A stretch of DNA of 64,000 nucleotides from JAWLBM01 sp041687675 (GTDB lineage: Bacteria; Pseudomonadota; Alphaproteobacteria; Rhizobiales; Pleomorphomonadaceae): contig JAWLBM010000005.1 in NCBI GenBank assembly GCA_041687675.1, positions 1 through 64,000 of the forward strand, read 5' to 3'. Under the pieces are notes generated by a model. It did no database searches, was not told the origin of the DNA, and was given only the letters and a program-made list of their open reading frames with translations. Both the position numbers and the translations under genes were made by a program. This document shows positions 28,179 to 37,516 of this stretch, in pieces (within the stretch, counting starts at the first letter, position 1; each line of letters begins with the position of its first letter).

Positions 28179-28826
28179 TCAGCCGCCGGCGAGAGCGTCG
28201 ATCACCGCCAGCGCGTCGGGGGAATCCCATTCGGCCGGCCCGTGCAGCGCCGCCACCTGGCAGCCCTTGTCGTCGATCAGCAGCGTCGTCGGCATGCCGA
28301 AGGCGAGCCCCCGGGTCTTGAGGTCGTTGAAGATCTTCATGCGAGGGTCGCGGTAGTCCGACAGGGCCTCGGTGCCGATCTCCTCGAGGAAGGCGGCCGG
28401 CTTGGCCGGGTCGCCGACGTCGACATTCACCGTCACCACCTGGAAGTTCTCGCCGCCCCGCTCGGCCTGCAGGCGATCGAGCGCCGGCATCTCCTCCCGG
28501 CAGGGGGCGCACCAGGTCGCCCAGAGATTGAGCAGGACCGCCCGGCCGGCGAAGTCGGCGAGCGTCATCGGCGCGCCGTCCTCGCCGTTGAAGGCCAGCA
28601 TCGAGACGTCCTGCGGCTCCTCGGCGGGCAGGAGGGCGGCCACCTCGCCCTGGATCAGCGGCTCGATCCGGGCCACGGTGGCCGCCGATGCCTGGCAGGT
28701 CGCCGCCTCGGCTCCATTGCCAGCGCCCCACAGGGTCACGTATACGCCTGCGACAACGGCGACGATGCCGGCGACGGCGGTTTTCGCTAGGAGGCCGCGG
28801 CGGCCGGTGGTCGTCTTCTGGTTCAT
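28179..28826 (-). CDS. tlpA: TlpA-type thiol:disulfide oxidoreductase
   Basis: A membrane-anchored periplasmic thioredoxin of 215 residues. One N-terminal membrane segment (about 14-34) precedes a thioredoxin fold with the active site WATWCAPCREEMP and the cis-Pro GMPTTLL. In Bradyrhizobium TlpA reduces partners needed for cytochrome oxidase copper-site assembly; a similar role is likely but not shown. Divergence from argH across 27 bases is a recurrent rhizobial arrangement. Confidence 0.93.
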   Translation of the reverse strand: MNQKTTTGRRGLLAKTAVAGIVAVVAGVYVTLWGAGNGAEAATCQASAATVARIEPLIQGEVAALLPAEEPQDVSMLAFNGEDGAPMTLADFAGRAVLLNLWATWCAPCREEMPALDRLQAERGGENFQVVTVNVDVGDPAKPAAFLEEIGTEALSDYRDPRMKIFNDLKTRGLAFGMPTTLLIDDKGCQVAALHGPAEWDSPDALAVIDALAGG

Positions 28827-28853
28827 TATGGGACCCTGAAAGGTGTTACGCGC

Positions 28854-30254
28854 ATGAGCAACCGCATGTGGGGCGGCCGGTTCTCGTCGAGCCCCTCCGC
28901 GATCATGGAGGAGATCAACGCCTCCATCGGCTTCGACCGGAAGCTCTACGCCCAGGACATCCTCGGATCGAAGGCCCATGCGGCGATGCTCGCCGACCGC
29001 GGCATCATATCCGCCGAGGACGCCGAGAAGATCGCCGAGGGGCTCGACGCCATCAAGGCCGAGATCGACGCAGGCGAATTCACGTTCTCGCGAGCCCTCG
29101 AGGACATCCACATGAACGTGGAGCAGCGGCTGAAGGAATTGATCGGCCCCGCCGCCGGCCGGCTCCACACCGCCCGCTCGCGAAACGACCAGGTCGCGAC
29201 CGATTTCCGGCTGTGGGTCCGCGACACGCTCGACCACGTCGAGGCGCAGGTCGTAGCATTGATGCGGGCGCTGGTCGACCGCGCCGACGAGCATGCCGCG
29301 ACGGTGATGCCGGGCTTCACCCATCTCCAGTCGGCCCAGCCGGTGACCTTCGGCCACCACCTGATGGCCTATGTCGAGATGCTCGCCCGCGACCGCGGCC
29401 GCATCCGCGACGCCCGCGTCCGGCTCAACGAGTGCCCGCTCGGCTCCGCCGCGCTCGCCGGCACCTCCTTCCCGATCGACCGGCGGCGGACCGCCGCGGC
29501 GCTCGGCTTCGACCGGCCGACCGCCAACTCGCTCGACGCCGTCTCGGACCGCGACTTCGCGCTGGAGGCGCTCGCCGCCGCCTCGATCCTCGCGGTCCAC
29601 CTCTCCCGCCTCGCCGAGGAGATCGTCATCTGGTCGTCGGCCCAGTTCGGCTTCGTGCGCCTCTCCGACGCCTTCTCGACCGGCTCCTCGATCATGCCGC
29701 AGAAGCGCAACCCGGACGCCGCCGAGCTGGTGCGGGCCAAGGCCGGCCGCATCATCGGCGACATGAACGCGCTGCTGATCGTGATGAAGGGGCTGCCGCT
29801 CGCCTACCAGAAGGACATGCAGGAGGACAAGGAGCAGACCTTCGACGCGCTGGAGAACCTGTCGCTGGTGCTCGCCGCCACCGAGGGCATGGTCCGCGAC
29901 CTCGTCGCCGACGAGGCGCGGATGGCCGCCGCCGCCGGCTCGGGCTTCTCCACCGCGACCGACCTCGCCGACTGGCTCGTCCGCGTCGCTGGGCTGCCCT
30001 TCCGCGACGCCCACCACGTCACCGGCCGCATCGTGGCGATCGCCGCCGAGCGGGGGATCGAGCTGGCGGAGGTGCCGCTCGCCGACATGCGGGCGGTGCA
30101 CCGCTCGATCACGGAGGCGGTCTTCGGCGTGCTCACCGTCGAGAACTCGGTGCGCAGCCGCACCAGCTACGGCGGCACCGCGCCGGACAACGTCCGCGCC
30201 GAGGTGGTCCGCTGGCGGGCGCTGCTCGACGCCGCCGCCGACGCTCCGCTATGA
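28854..30254 (+). CDS. argH: Argininosuccinate lyase
   Basis: Splits argininosuccinate into arginine and fumarate, the last step of arginine synthesis. The 466-residue product shows the N-terminal MWGGRFSSSPS, the HTARSRNDQVATD stretch and the fumarase-superfamily signature GSSIMPQKRNPD. Its stop codon region abuts the small lipoprotein gene, and lysA follows, giving argH-lptM-lysA as in many alphaproteobacteria. Confidence 0.97.
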   Translation: MSNRMWGGRFSSSPSAIMEEINASIGFDRKLYAQDILGSKAHAAMLADRGIISAEDAEKIAEGLDAIKAEIDAGEFTFSRALEDIHMNVEQRLKELIGPAAGRLHTARSRNDQVATDFRLWVRDTLDHVEAQVVALMRALVDRADEHAATVMPGFTHLQSAQPVTFGHHLMAYVEMLARDRGRIRDARVRLNECPLGSAALAGTSFPIDRRRTAAALGFDRPTANSLDAVSDRDFALEALAAASILAVHLSRLAEEIVIWSSAQFGFVRLSDAFSTGSSIMPQKRNPDAAELVRAKAGRIIGDMNALLIVMKGLPLAYQKDMQEDKEQTFDALENLSLVLAATEGMVRDLVADEARMAAAAGSGFSTATDLADWLVRVAGLPFRDAHHVTGRIVAIAAERGIELAEVPLADMRAVHRSITEAVFGVLTVENSVRSRTSYGGTAPDNVRAEVVRWRALLDAAADAPL

Positions 30255-30280
30255 TCGCGCGCGCCAACCGGGACCCGTCC

Positions 30281-30487
30281 ATGCGCCGGAGCCAGCCGTT
30301 CCTCCTCGTCGCCGCGCTCGGCCTCGCCGTCGCGCTCGGCGGCTGTGCGCGGAAGGGCGCGCTCGAGCCGCCGGGCGCCGCCGAGGTGCCGCCGCCGGCG
30401 CCGACGCTGTTCGAGGCGCGCACCCCGCCGCCGCCGGCCGAGCCGGATCCGCCCGCCGGCGACTTCATCCTCGACCCGCTGATCTGA
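30281..30487 (+). CDS. lptM: LptM-like small lipoprotein
   Basis: A 68-residue lipoprotein: signal peptide with lipobox ending LGGC, then ARKGALEPP, matching the GRKGxLxxP signature of LptM (YifL). LptM assists assembly and disulfide formation of the LPS translocon LptD-LptE. The tail is Pro-rich (PPPPAEPDPPAG). I chose the ATG at 30281 because it gives the canonical basic N-terminus MRRSQ. An ATG at 30251, overlapping the argH stop as ATGA, would add ten residues. Confidence 0.85.
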   Translation: MRRSQPFLLVAALGLAVALGGCARKGALEPPGAAEVPPPAPTLFEARTPPPPAEPDPPAGDFILDPLI

Positions 30488-30522
30488 CCGGCCGAAACGC
30501 CGCAACCCCGGACCCCGAGCCC

Positions 30523-31794
30523 GTGCACCATTTCGCCTACAGGAACGGCATCCTCCATGCCGAGGACGTGCCGGTGCCGGAGATCGCCGCGGCGGTCGGC
30601 ACGCCCGTCTACGTCTACTCGACCGCGACGCTGACCCGCCACTACCGGGTCTTCGCCGACGCCTTCTCCGGCATGCGGGCGGGCGTCTACTACGCCATGA
30701 AGGCGAACTCCAACCAGGCGGTGATCGCGACGCTGGCCCGCCTCGGCGCCGGCGCCGACGTGGTTTCGGCGGGCGAACTGAAGCGGGCGCTCGCGGCCGG
30801 CATCCCGGCCTCGCGGGTGGTCTTCTCCGGCGTCGGCAAGACCGCCGCGGAGATGGCCTTCGCGCTGGAGGCGGGCATCAAGTGCTTCAACGTGGAGAGC
30901 GAGCCGGAGCTCGACCGCCTCTCCGCGGTCGCCGCCGCCGCCGGGCGGACGGCGGCGGTCTCGTTCCGGATCAACCCGGACGTCGATGCGCTGACCCACG
31001 CCAAGATCTCCACCGGCAAGTCCGAGAACAAGTTCGGCATCCCCTGGACCGACGCGCCGCGGATCTACGCCCGGGCCGCCTCGCTGCCGGGCATCCGGGT
31101 GACCGGGATCGACATGCACATCGGCTCGCAGATCACCGAGCTCGGCCCCTTCGACCAGGCCTTCGGCCGCCTCGGCGAGCTGATCGCGCGGCTGCGGACC
31201 GACGGGCACGAGGTCGACCACATCGACCTCGGCGGCGGGCTCGGCATCCCCTACCGGGACGACAACGCCCCGCCGCCGGACCCCTCCGCCTACGCCGCCG
31301 TGGTGCGCCGGCACGTGGAGAGCCTCGACTGCGAGGTGCTGTTCGAGCCGGGCCGGCTGATCGCCGGCAACGCCGGCATCCTCGTCAGCGAGGTGGTCTA
31401 TGTGAAGCGCGGGGACCGGAAGACGTTCGTGATCGTCGACGCCGGCATGAACGACCTCATCCGCCCGACGCTCTACGAGGCCCACCACGAGATTCGGCCG
31501 GTGCGGGAGGCGGCGCCCGGCGCGCCGCGCCCGGTGGTCGACGTGGTCGGCCCGGTCTGCGAGACCGGCGACTACCTCGCCATCGCCCGGCCGATGCCGG
31601 ATGTCGAGGCCGGCGACCTCGTCGCCGTCTTCTCCGCCGGCGCCTACGGGGCGGTGCAGGCCTCCACCTACAACACCCGGGCGCTCGTGCCGGAGGTGCT
31701 CGTGGACGGCGAGCGCTGGGCGCTCGTCCGGCCGCGCCAGGAGGTGGACGAGATCATCGCCCTCGACCGCCTGCCGGACTGGCTCGCCGGCTGA
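30523..31794 (+). CDS. lysA: Diaminopimelate decarboxylase
   Basis: Converts meso-diaminopimelate to lysine, using PLP. The 423-residue product starts at GTG (MHHFAYRNGILHAEDV). The PLP lysine is in YYAMKANSN, HIGSQI follows, and FEPGRLIAGNAG and the active-site CETGD of the partner subunit are present. It closes the argH-lptM-lysA operon. Confidence 0.97.
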   Translation: MHHFAYRNGILHAEDVPVPEIAAAVGTPVYVYSTATLTRHYRVFADAFSGMRAGVYYAMKANSNQAVIATLARLGAGADVVSAGELKRALAAGIPASRVVFSGVGKTAAEMAFALEAGIKCFNVESEPELDRLSAVAAAAGRTAAVSFRINPDVDALTHAKISTGKSENKFGIPWTDAPRIYARAASLPGIRVTGIDMHIGSQITELGPFDQAFGRLGELIARLRTDGHEVDHIDLGGGLGIPYRDDNAPPPDPSAYAAVVRRHVESLDCEVLFEPGRLIAGNAGILVSEVVYVKRGDRKTFVIVDAGMNDLIRPTLYEAHHEIRPVREAAPGAPRPVVDVVGPVCETGDYLAIARPMPDVEAGDLVAVFSAGAYGAVQASTYNTRALVPEVLVDGERWALVRPRQEVDEIIALDRLPDWLAG

Positions 31795-31931
31795 CGCGAC
31801 GCATCGACACGCCTCCGTGATCCCCCGCCGGGTCCGCCCGCCCTTGGCGACGGGACCTCCTGTGCTATCCTTCCCCTCGACGGGGGCAAGGAGGAACGGC
31901 TCGGGGGCGGTTCCGGACGAGGAGACTGCGG

Positions 31932-34517
31932 GTGGCTGCCAATCACGAGCCCTCGACCCGAGACGACATTAATCGCCGCCCCGGCGTCGATCCGCTCGCG
32001 ACGCTGAAGCGCAAGACGGCGCTCGCCGCCTGGGCGATCTCCTGGGAACGGCTGTGGCCGCGGCTCGCGGTGCCCGTCTGCCTCGCCGCCCTGTTCCTGG
32101 CGCTTGCCTGGCTGCGCGTCTTCCAGATGCTGCCGGACCTCGCCCGGCTGGCGCTCGTCGCCGCCCTGGTGCTCGGCTTCCTCGTCTCGCTGGTGCCGCT
32201 GTTCCGGCTGCGACGGCCGGCGCCCGCCGAGGCGACGCGGCGGATCGAGCGCGATTCGGGCTACCCCCATCATCCGCTGACCGCCCTCGGCGACGCCCAG
32301 GCCGGCGGCCGGGACGATCCGGTCGCCGTGGCCATGTGGGAGGCGCACCGTCGGCGCGTCGCCGCCTCGCTCGACCGCCTCAAGGTGGCGCCGCCGTCGC
32401 CGCGGCTCGACCGCCGCGACCCCTGGGCGATCCGCGCGGCGGTGTTCCTCGTCTTCGTGGTCGGCCTCGCGGCGATCCGCGGCGATGCCTTCGGCCCGAT
32501 CGCCGACGCCTTCCGCCTGCCCGCCGGCGAGGTGGCCGAGGTGCGGGTCGACGCCTGGGTGACGCCGCCCGGCTACACCCGCCGGGCTCCCGTCTTCCTC
32601 GCCAACCTCGCGCCGGACGCGCCGGCGCTGTCGATCCCGGAGGGCAGCGCCCTGTCGATCCGGGTGATCGGCGCCGAGGCCCCGACCGCCCGCTTCGAGC
32701 CGCTGCCGGCCGACGACGGCGCCGCCGCCGAGGCGGTCGCGCTGGAGGCCGCGGCCGCATCCGTGCCGGCCGCGGCGTCGGAGCGGGTCACCCGGCCGGT
32801 CTCCTTCGAGGCGACCCTCGACCGGTCCGGGCGGGTGGTGGTCACCGACGGGGAGGGCACGGAACTCGACGCCTTCGACTTCGCGATCACCCGGGACCTC
32901 GCACCGAGCATCCGCCTCGTCGAGGAGCCGGCGGCGACCTCGCGCGGCGCCTTCCGCCTTGCCTACGAGGTGGACGACGACTTCCGCGTCGCCGGCGCCC
33001 GGGCTCTCTTCGACGATCCGCGCGCGGCCACCAACCTCGGCGGCGAGGACGCCCGGCCGCTGGTTGACGCCCCCGACATGGCGCTGGTGCTGCCGCGCCG
33101 CGCGTCGGAGACGAAGACCGCCGAGACCTTCCGCGACCTGTCCGCCCACCCCTGGGCCGGCGGCGTCAGCCGGATGCGCCTCGAGGCCCGCGACGACGCC
33201 GGCAACCTCGGCGTCACCGACCCGATCGAGGTGGTGATCCCGGCCCGGCCCTTCCGCGAGCCGATGGCGAAGATGCTGGTGGAGCAGCGCCGCAACCTCG
33301 CCCTCGACGCCAACGCTGCGCCGGACGTGCGCGAGGTGCTCGACACCGTGATGCTGTACGCGCCCGAGTTCGTCGAGGACGCCGGCGTCTACCTCGGCCT
33401 CAGGGTCGTGCGCAATCGCATCGTCGAGGCCCGCTCGGACGACGACCTCCGCGACGTGCTCGACCTCATGTGGCAGATGGCCCTCGCCATCGACGGCGGC
33501 GACGCCTCGCTTGCCGAGCAGCGCCTGCGCGAGGCCCGCGACCGGCTGCGCGAGGCGCTGCAGAACGGCGCCACCCCGGAGGAGGTCCGCCGCCTGATGG
33601 ACGAGCTCCGCGAGGCGATGAACGAGTACATGCAGGCCCTCGAGGAGCAGCTGCGCAACAATCCCGACCTCGCCCGCGAACTGTCGCGCGAGGAGATGCA
33701 GCAGATGCAGCAGATGAGCCCGCAGGACCTGCAGGAGATGCTGGATCGCATGCAGGAGATGGCGGAGCTCGGTGACATGGAGGCCGCCGAGCAGCTGCTC
33801 TCGCAGCTCGACAGGATGCTGGAGAACCTGCAGATGGCCCGGCCCCAGCAGGGGCAGCAGGGGCAGCAGGGCCAGCAGGGCGAGATGGAGCAGATGATGA
33901 ACGAGCTGGCGGACATGATCCGCCGCCAGCAGGAGCTGATGAACGAGACCTTCCGCATGTCGCCCGACGGCCAGCAGCAGCGCCGGCCGGGACAGCAGGG
34001 CCAGCAGGGCGAGCCGATGACGCCGGAGGAGCTCGAGCAGGCCCTCAGCCAGCTCCAGCAGGGCCAGGGCGACCTCCTGCAGCGGCTCGAGGAGATGGTG
34101 CGCCAGCTGCAGGAGGGCGGCATGGAGCCCGGCGACCAGCTCGGCGAGGCCGGCCGCAGCATGGGCCAGGCGGAGCAGTCGCTCGGCCAGGGCGAGTCGG
34201 GCGAGGCGCTCGGCCAGCAGGGTCGCGCGCTCGAGCAGCTGCGCCAGGGCGCACAGCAGCTCGCCGAGCAGATGCAGGAGGGCGAGGGCGACGGCCAGGG
34301 GCCCGGGAGGCGGGGCAGCACCGCCTATTCGGAGGATCCGCTCGGCCGGCCGCAGCGCCGCGACGGGCCGGACTTCGGCGACAGCGTCAAGGTGCCGGGC
34401 GAGATCGACGTCCAGCGCGCCCGCCGCATCCTGGAGGAACTCCGCCGCCGCTTCTCCGACGAGACCCGGCCGATGCTCGAGCTCGACTACCTGCGCCGGC
34501 TGCTCGATCCCTTCTGA
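31932..34517 (+). CDS. TIGR02302 family membrane protein
   Basis: An 861-residue alphaproteobacterial protein of unknown function (TIGR02302/DUF4175). Two membrane segments lie near residues 45-62 and 68-88 and one at about 168-186. A large periplasmic beta-rich region follows, then a Gln- and Met-rich coiled-coil region from about 560 to 790 that includes QQGQQGQQGQQG. It ends in a conserved segment (VPGEIDVQRARRILEELRRR). The start is GTG at 31932 with GAGGAG upstream. Conservation beside a CheY-like regulator and hpt suggests a cell-envelope role, but nothing is established. Confidence 0.88.
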   Translation: MAANHEPSTRDDINRRPGVDPLATLKRKTALAAWAISWERLWPRLAVPVCLAALFLALAWLRVFQMLPDLARLALVAALVLGFLVSLVPLFRLRRPAPAEATRRIERDSGYPHHPLTALGDAQAGGRDDPVAVAMWEAHRRRVAASLDRLKVAPPSPRLDRRDPWAIRAAVFLVFVVGLAAIRGDAFGPIADAFRLPAGEVAEVRVDAWVTPPGYTRRAPVFLANLAPDAPALSIPEGSALSIRVIGAEAPTARFEPLPADDGAAAEAVALEAAAASVPAAASERVTRPVSFEATLDRSGRVVVTDGEGTELDAFDFAITRDLAPSIRLVEEPAATSRGAFRLAYEVDDDFRVAGARALFDDPRAATNLGGEDARPLVDAPDMALVLPRRASETKTAETFRDLSAHPWAGGVSRMRLEARDDAGNLGVTDPIEVVIPARPFREPMAKMLVEQRRNLALDANAAPDVREVLDTVMLYAPEFVEDAGVYLGLRVVRNRIVEARSDDDLRDVLDLMWQMALAIDGGDASLAEQRLREARDRLREALQNGATPEEVRRLMDELREAMNEYMQALEEQLRNNPDLARELSREEMQQMQQMSPQDLQEMLDRMQEMAELGDMEAAEQLLSQLDRMLENLQMARPQQGQQGQQGQQGEMEQMMNELADMIRRQQELMNETFRMSPDGQQQRRPGQQGQQGEPMTPEELEQALSQLQQGQGDLLQRLEEMVRQLQEGGMEPGDQLGEAGRSMGQAEQSLGQGESGEALGQQGRALEQLRQGAQQLAEQMQEGEGDGQGPGRRGSTAYSEDPLGRPQRRDGPDFGDSVKVPGEIDVQRARRILEELRRRFSDETRPMLELDYLRRLLDPF

Positions 34518-34527
34518 CCGGCGGCCG

Positions 34528-34545
34528 GCCCGCCCTCGGGCGGGC
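34528..34545. terminator. Hairpin between convergent genes
   Basis: A seven-bp perfect stem GCCCGCC/GGCGGGC with a four-base loop lies in the 36 bases between the TIGR02302 gene and the response regulator. No T-run. Confidence 0.5.
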
Positions 34546-34553
34546 TGCGGCCC

Positions 34554-34949
34554 TCAGCCCGCCATCCGGCTCTCGCCGACCTTCGGCGCGGCGACCGCCC
34601 GGGCGACGGCCTGGCGGATCTCGGCCAGGGTGAAGGGCTTGGAAAGGACGTCCTGCACCAGGGCGTCGAGGCCGTGGGCGCGCTCGCGCTGGTCGGCGTA
34701 GCCGGTCATCAGCAGGATGCGGAGCCCCGGAAAGTCCCGGGCGGTGGCGAGCGCCAGGGCGATCCCGTCCATCACCGGCATCATCACGTCCGACAGCAGC
34801 AGGTCGAAGGCGCCCTCCTCGCGGGCGAGGATCTCCAGCGCCTCGCCGCCGTCGCAGGCGGTCACCACGCTGTGGCCATCGACCTCGAGCGCGCGCCGGA
34901 CGAAGGCGCGGACGGAATCGTCGTCCTCGGTGAGCAGGATGTGAGCCAT
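34554..34949 (-). CDS. Single-domain response regulator, CpdR-like
   Basis: A 131-residue receiver domain without an output domain. The acidic pocket is TEDDD (8-10), the phosphoacceptor is Asp54 in LLLSDVMMPVMDG, and the conserved Lys is in LSKPFTLAEI. Sequence and length resemble CpdR-type regulators, which in alphaproteobacteria localise ClpXP for cell-cycle proteolysis, but other CheY-like proteins also fit. The start at 34949 (MAHILLTEDDD) has a GGGAAGAGG box upstream. Confidence 0.88.
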   Translation of the reverse strand: MAHILLTEDDDSVRAFVRRALEVDGHSVVTACDGGEALEILAREEGAFDLLLSDVMMPVMDGIALALATARDFPGLRILLMTGYADQRERAHGLDALVQDVLSKPFTLAEIRQAVARAVAAPKVGESRMAG

Positions 34950-35026
34950 GTGCCACCTCTTCCCAGTGTCCCCGGGCGCGCCGGGGCGGCCGTCGCCGGT
35001 GTGCCCCGGCGGCCGGCCTCTTCCCT

Positions 35027-35578
35027 TCACGAGGCCGGAGCCTCATCGTCCCCCACGACCACGCCCACGAACGGCAGCTGCCGCCAGGCGTGCGCGGCGT
35101 CCATGCCATAGCCGACCACGAAGCTGTCCGGGCAGACGAAGCCGACCACGTCCGCCTCGATCTCCGCCCGCCGCTTGCCGGGTTTCTCCAGCAGAACCGC
35201 CACGTCCACCCGGGCGGCCCCGCGGTCCTGCATCAGCCGGCGCGCGAAGGCGAGCGTCCGGCCCGATTCCAGGATGTCGTCGATCAGCAGCACCTCGCGC
35301 CCGGCGACGTCGGTGTCGATGTCCCGGACGATCCTCACCGTCCCGGAGGAGACGGTCCCGGCGCCGTAGCTCGACAGCATCATGAACTCCACCTGCGGGT
35401 CGAGCCCGTGCCGGTGCAGGGCCCTCAGCAGGTCCGCCGCGAACATGAAGCTGCCCTTCAGGATGGCGATCACGAGGAGGTCCCTCGGCGCCCGCTCCGC
35501 GACCGCGGCAGCGATGGCGTCCACTCGCGCCGCGATCTCCGCCTCGGAGAAGAGCACCTCGATGCGTTTTCCGTCCAT
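35027..35578 (-). CDS. hpt: Hypoxanthine phosphoribosyltransferase
   Basis: Purine salvage enzyme converting hypoxanthine or guanine plus PRPP to IMP or GMP. The 183-residue product shows the PRPP-binding motif VLLIDDILESGRTL, the N-terminal AILKGSFMFAADLLRAL and the C-terminal FVVGYGMD. The response regulator gene follows 77 bases downstream on the same strand. Confidence 0.95.
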   Translation of the reverse strand: MDGKRIEVLFSEAEIAARVDAIAAAVAERAPRDLLVIAILKGSFMFAADLLRALHRHGLDPQVEFMMLSSYGAGTVSSGTVRIVRDIDTDVAGREVLLIDDILESGRTLAFARRLMQDRGAARVDVAVLLEKPGKRRAEIEADVVGFVCPDSFVVGYGMDAAHAWRQLPFVGVVVGDDEAPAS

Positions 35579-35666
35579 CACCCGTCCTCGCCCCGGCGGA
35601 GCCATGCGGCGGGACCATCCCGCCCTCCGCTGTCGCCAAGGTCGAAGCCCGACAAGACCCCATCCG

Positions 35667-36650
35667 TCAAGGCCCCCGTCTGTCGGTGAAGCGGACCTGG
35701 ATGTCCGCCGCCGCGTCCGGCGGGGTCGGCAGGCGGCTCTTGAAGCGCGTCCGCTCGCCCGGCTCCAGCGTTCCGGCGGCCGGATCCATGGTCCAGGCGT
35801 AGACCTCCCGGCCCAGGTTGGAGCGCAGCGCGAACCGCAGCCGCGGCACCGGCCGCGCCACCGGGTCGATGTTCTGGATCTCGCCCTCGACCACCAGCAC
35901 CGGGGTCGCCCCCTCCACCTCGCGCCAGCTGCGCACCTTGGAGAAGGCGAGGCCGCGAAGATTGACGTCGAGGCCGGCGGCGCCGTAGAGGCCGGCAAGA
36001 TCGGGGATCTGCCGCACCAGTTCGTCCCGGGCGAGGAAGGCGCCGGCCACCACCGCGACCAGCGCCGCGCCGGCGAGCGCCACCACGAGCGTGCTGGCGA
36101 ACCGGGCGCCGATCCGTCGCCGGCCGCCGCTCCCCTTCGCCGGCAGCGACCTGCGGCTGGCGGCGGGCCGAGGGGAGAAGCCCGGCGGGTCGGCGTCGAT
36201 CACGGCCGGCTCGGCGGCCGGGGCTTCCTTGCGCCCGGACGCGGCGTCCAGCGGCACGAGATTGCCGGCGGAGGCCGCCGTTGCGCCGGAGGGCAGCGGC
36301 TCGGTCTCGTCGACCGGGTCGAACGCGGCGTCCGTGCCGCCGGCCGCCGCCTCTCCGTCCTCGGGGTCGGCCTGGCTCCCGGCCGCGGCGGGCTCCGGGG
36401 CGGCCGCCTCGTCGGGCTCGGAGAGGGCGGCGCGCCAGTCGTCGTCGCTCGGCCCCGGCGGCGGCGAGGGCGTCGCCGCCTCGACCGCCGACCATTCCTG
36501 CTCGGCCGCGAGTTCGTCGCGGGGCGGCTCGTCGGGACGCGCGAACCAGACCGTGGCGCAGCGGGTGCAGCGCACTTTCCTGCCGCCGCCGCGCAGCGCG
36601 CCTTCGGCGAGCTTGTAGGAGGTGTCGCAGGTCGGGCAGGTGATCCGCAT
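35667..36650 (-). CDS. MJ0042-type zinc-ribbon membrane protein
   Basis: A 327-residue protein. The N-terminal zinc ribbon has Cys5, Cys8, Cys28 and Cys31 (ITCPTCDTSYKL ... VRCTRCATVWF). A long acidic, Ala/Pro-rich linker follows (about 40-185), then one membrane segment (about 195-217) and a C-terminal extracytoplasmic beta domain resembling DUF3426. In rhizobia this gene commonly sits beside ftsEX. The Met at 36650 starts right at the zinc ribbon. Confidence 0.88.
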   Translation of the reverse strand: MRITCPTCDTSYKLAEGALRGGGRKVRCTRCATVWFARPDEPPRDELAAEQEWSAVEAATPSPPPGPSDDDWRAALSEPDEAAAPEPAAAGSQADPEDGEAAAGGTDAAFDPVDETEPLPSGATAASAGNLVPLDAASGRKEAPAAEPAVIDADPPGFSPRPAASRRSLPAKGSGGRRRIGARFASTLVVALAGAALVAVVAGAFLARDELVRQIPDLAGLYGAAGLDVNLRGLAFSKVRSWREVEGATPVLVVEGEIQNIDPVARPVPRLRFALRSNLGREVYAWTMDPAAGTLEPGERTRFKSRLPTPPDAAADIQVRFTDRRGP

Positions 36651-36763
36651 CGCTCGTCCCGGCTCGGCGCCGCGCCGGCCCGCTCCCGGGACCCGCACCG
36701 GCGAATCGGTCGAGGCGGGGCGCCGGGGGGCGTCCCGCCTGCCGCTAGCGGAACCTGAGATGT

Positions 36764-36778
36764 TTAATGAAACGTTAA
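36764..36778 (+). promoter_or_regulatory. CtrA consensus box before ftsE
   Basis: TTAA-TGAAACG-TTAA is a perfect TTAA-N7-TTAA. It lies 79-93 bases before the ftsE start, between divergent genes. A GATTC (GANTC) lies at 36827-36831. This fits direct CtrA/CcrM-linked timing of the ftsEX operon. Confidence 0.6.
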
Positions 36779-36856
36779 GGGCGGGGAACGATGATCGACC
36801 GGCCGGTTTGCGATAGGGTCGCTCCGGATTCGATCCACCAGGGAGCAGGCGTCGGC

Positions 36857-37516
36857 GTGATCCGGTTCGAGAACGTGGGACTGCGGTACGGCATGGGTCC
36901 GGAGGTGCTGAGCGATCTCACCTTCGAGGTCGCGCCGCGCTCCTTCCAGTTCCTGACCGGCCCCTCCGGCGCCGGCAAGACGACCCTGCTGCGCCTGCTG
37001 TTCATGTCGCTGAAGCCGACGCGCGGCCTGATCACCGTGTTCGGCCGGGACACCACCCGGATCGGCTCGCGCGACCTGCCGCAGTTCCGCCGCCGGATCG
37101 GCGTGGTCTTCCAGGACTTCCGGCTGCTCGACCACCTCACCACCTACGAGAACGTGGCGCTGCCCTGCCGCGTGCTCGGCCAGAGCGAGGCGAGCTACCG
37201 GCCGGACGTGGAGGAGCTCCTGCGCTGGGTCGGCCTCGGCGAGCGCATGCACGTCCTGCCGCCCGTGCTCTCCGGCGGCGAGAAGCAGCGGGCCGCGATC
37301 GCCCGCGCGCTGATCACCAGGCCCGAGGTGCTGCTCGCCGACGAGCCGACCGGCAATGTCGACCCGCCGCTCGCCCGCCGGCTGCTGCGCCTCTTCGGCG
37401 AACTCAACCGGCTCGGCACCGCGGTGGTCATCGCCACCCACGACATCGGCCTGATGGACCAGATCGACGCCCGCCGGCTGGTGCTGTCGCAGGGGCGGCT
37501 GGAGGTCTACGAGTGA
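36857..37516 (+). CDS. ftsE: Cell division ATP-binding protein FtsE
   Basis: ATPase of the FtsEX complex, which switches on periplasmic wall hydrolases at the septum. The 219-residue product shows Walker A GPSGAGKTTLL, signature LSGGEKQR and Walker B VLLADEPTGNVD. The start is GTG at 36857 with GGGAG upstream. A longer frame from 36791 lacks family similarity. It overlaps ftsX by four bases (GTGA). Confidence 0.96.
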   Translation: MIRFENVGLRYGMGPEVLSDLTFEVAPRSFQFLTGPSGAGKTTLLRLLFMSLKPTRGLITVFGRDTTRIGSRDLPQFRRRIGVVFQDFRLLDHLTTYENVALPCRVLGQSEASYRPDVEELLRWVGLGERMHVLPPVLSGGEKQRAAIARALITRPEVLLADEPTGNVDPPLARRLLRLFGELNRLGTAVVIATHDIGLMDQIDARRLVLSQGRLEVYE

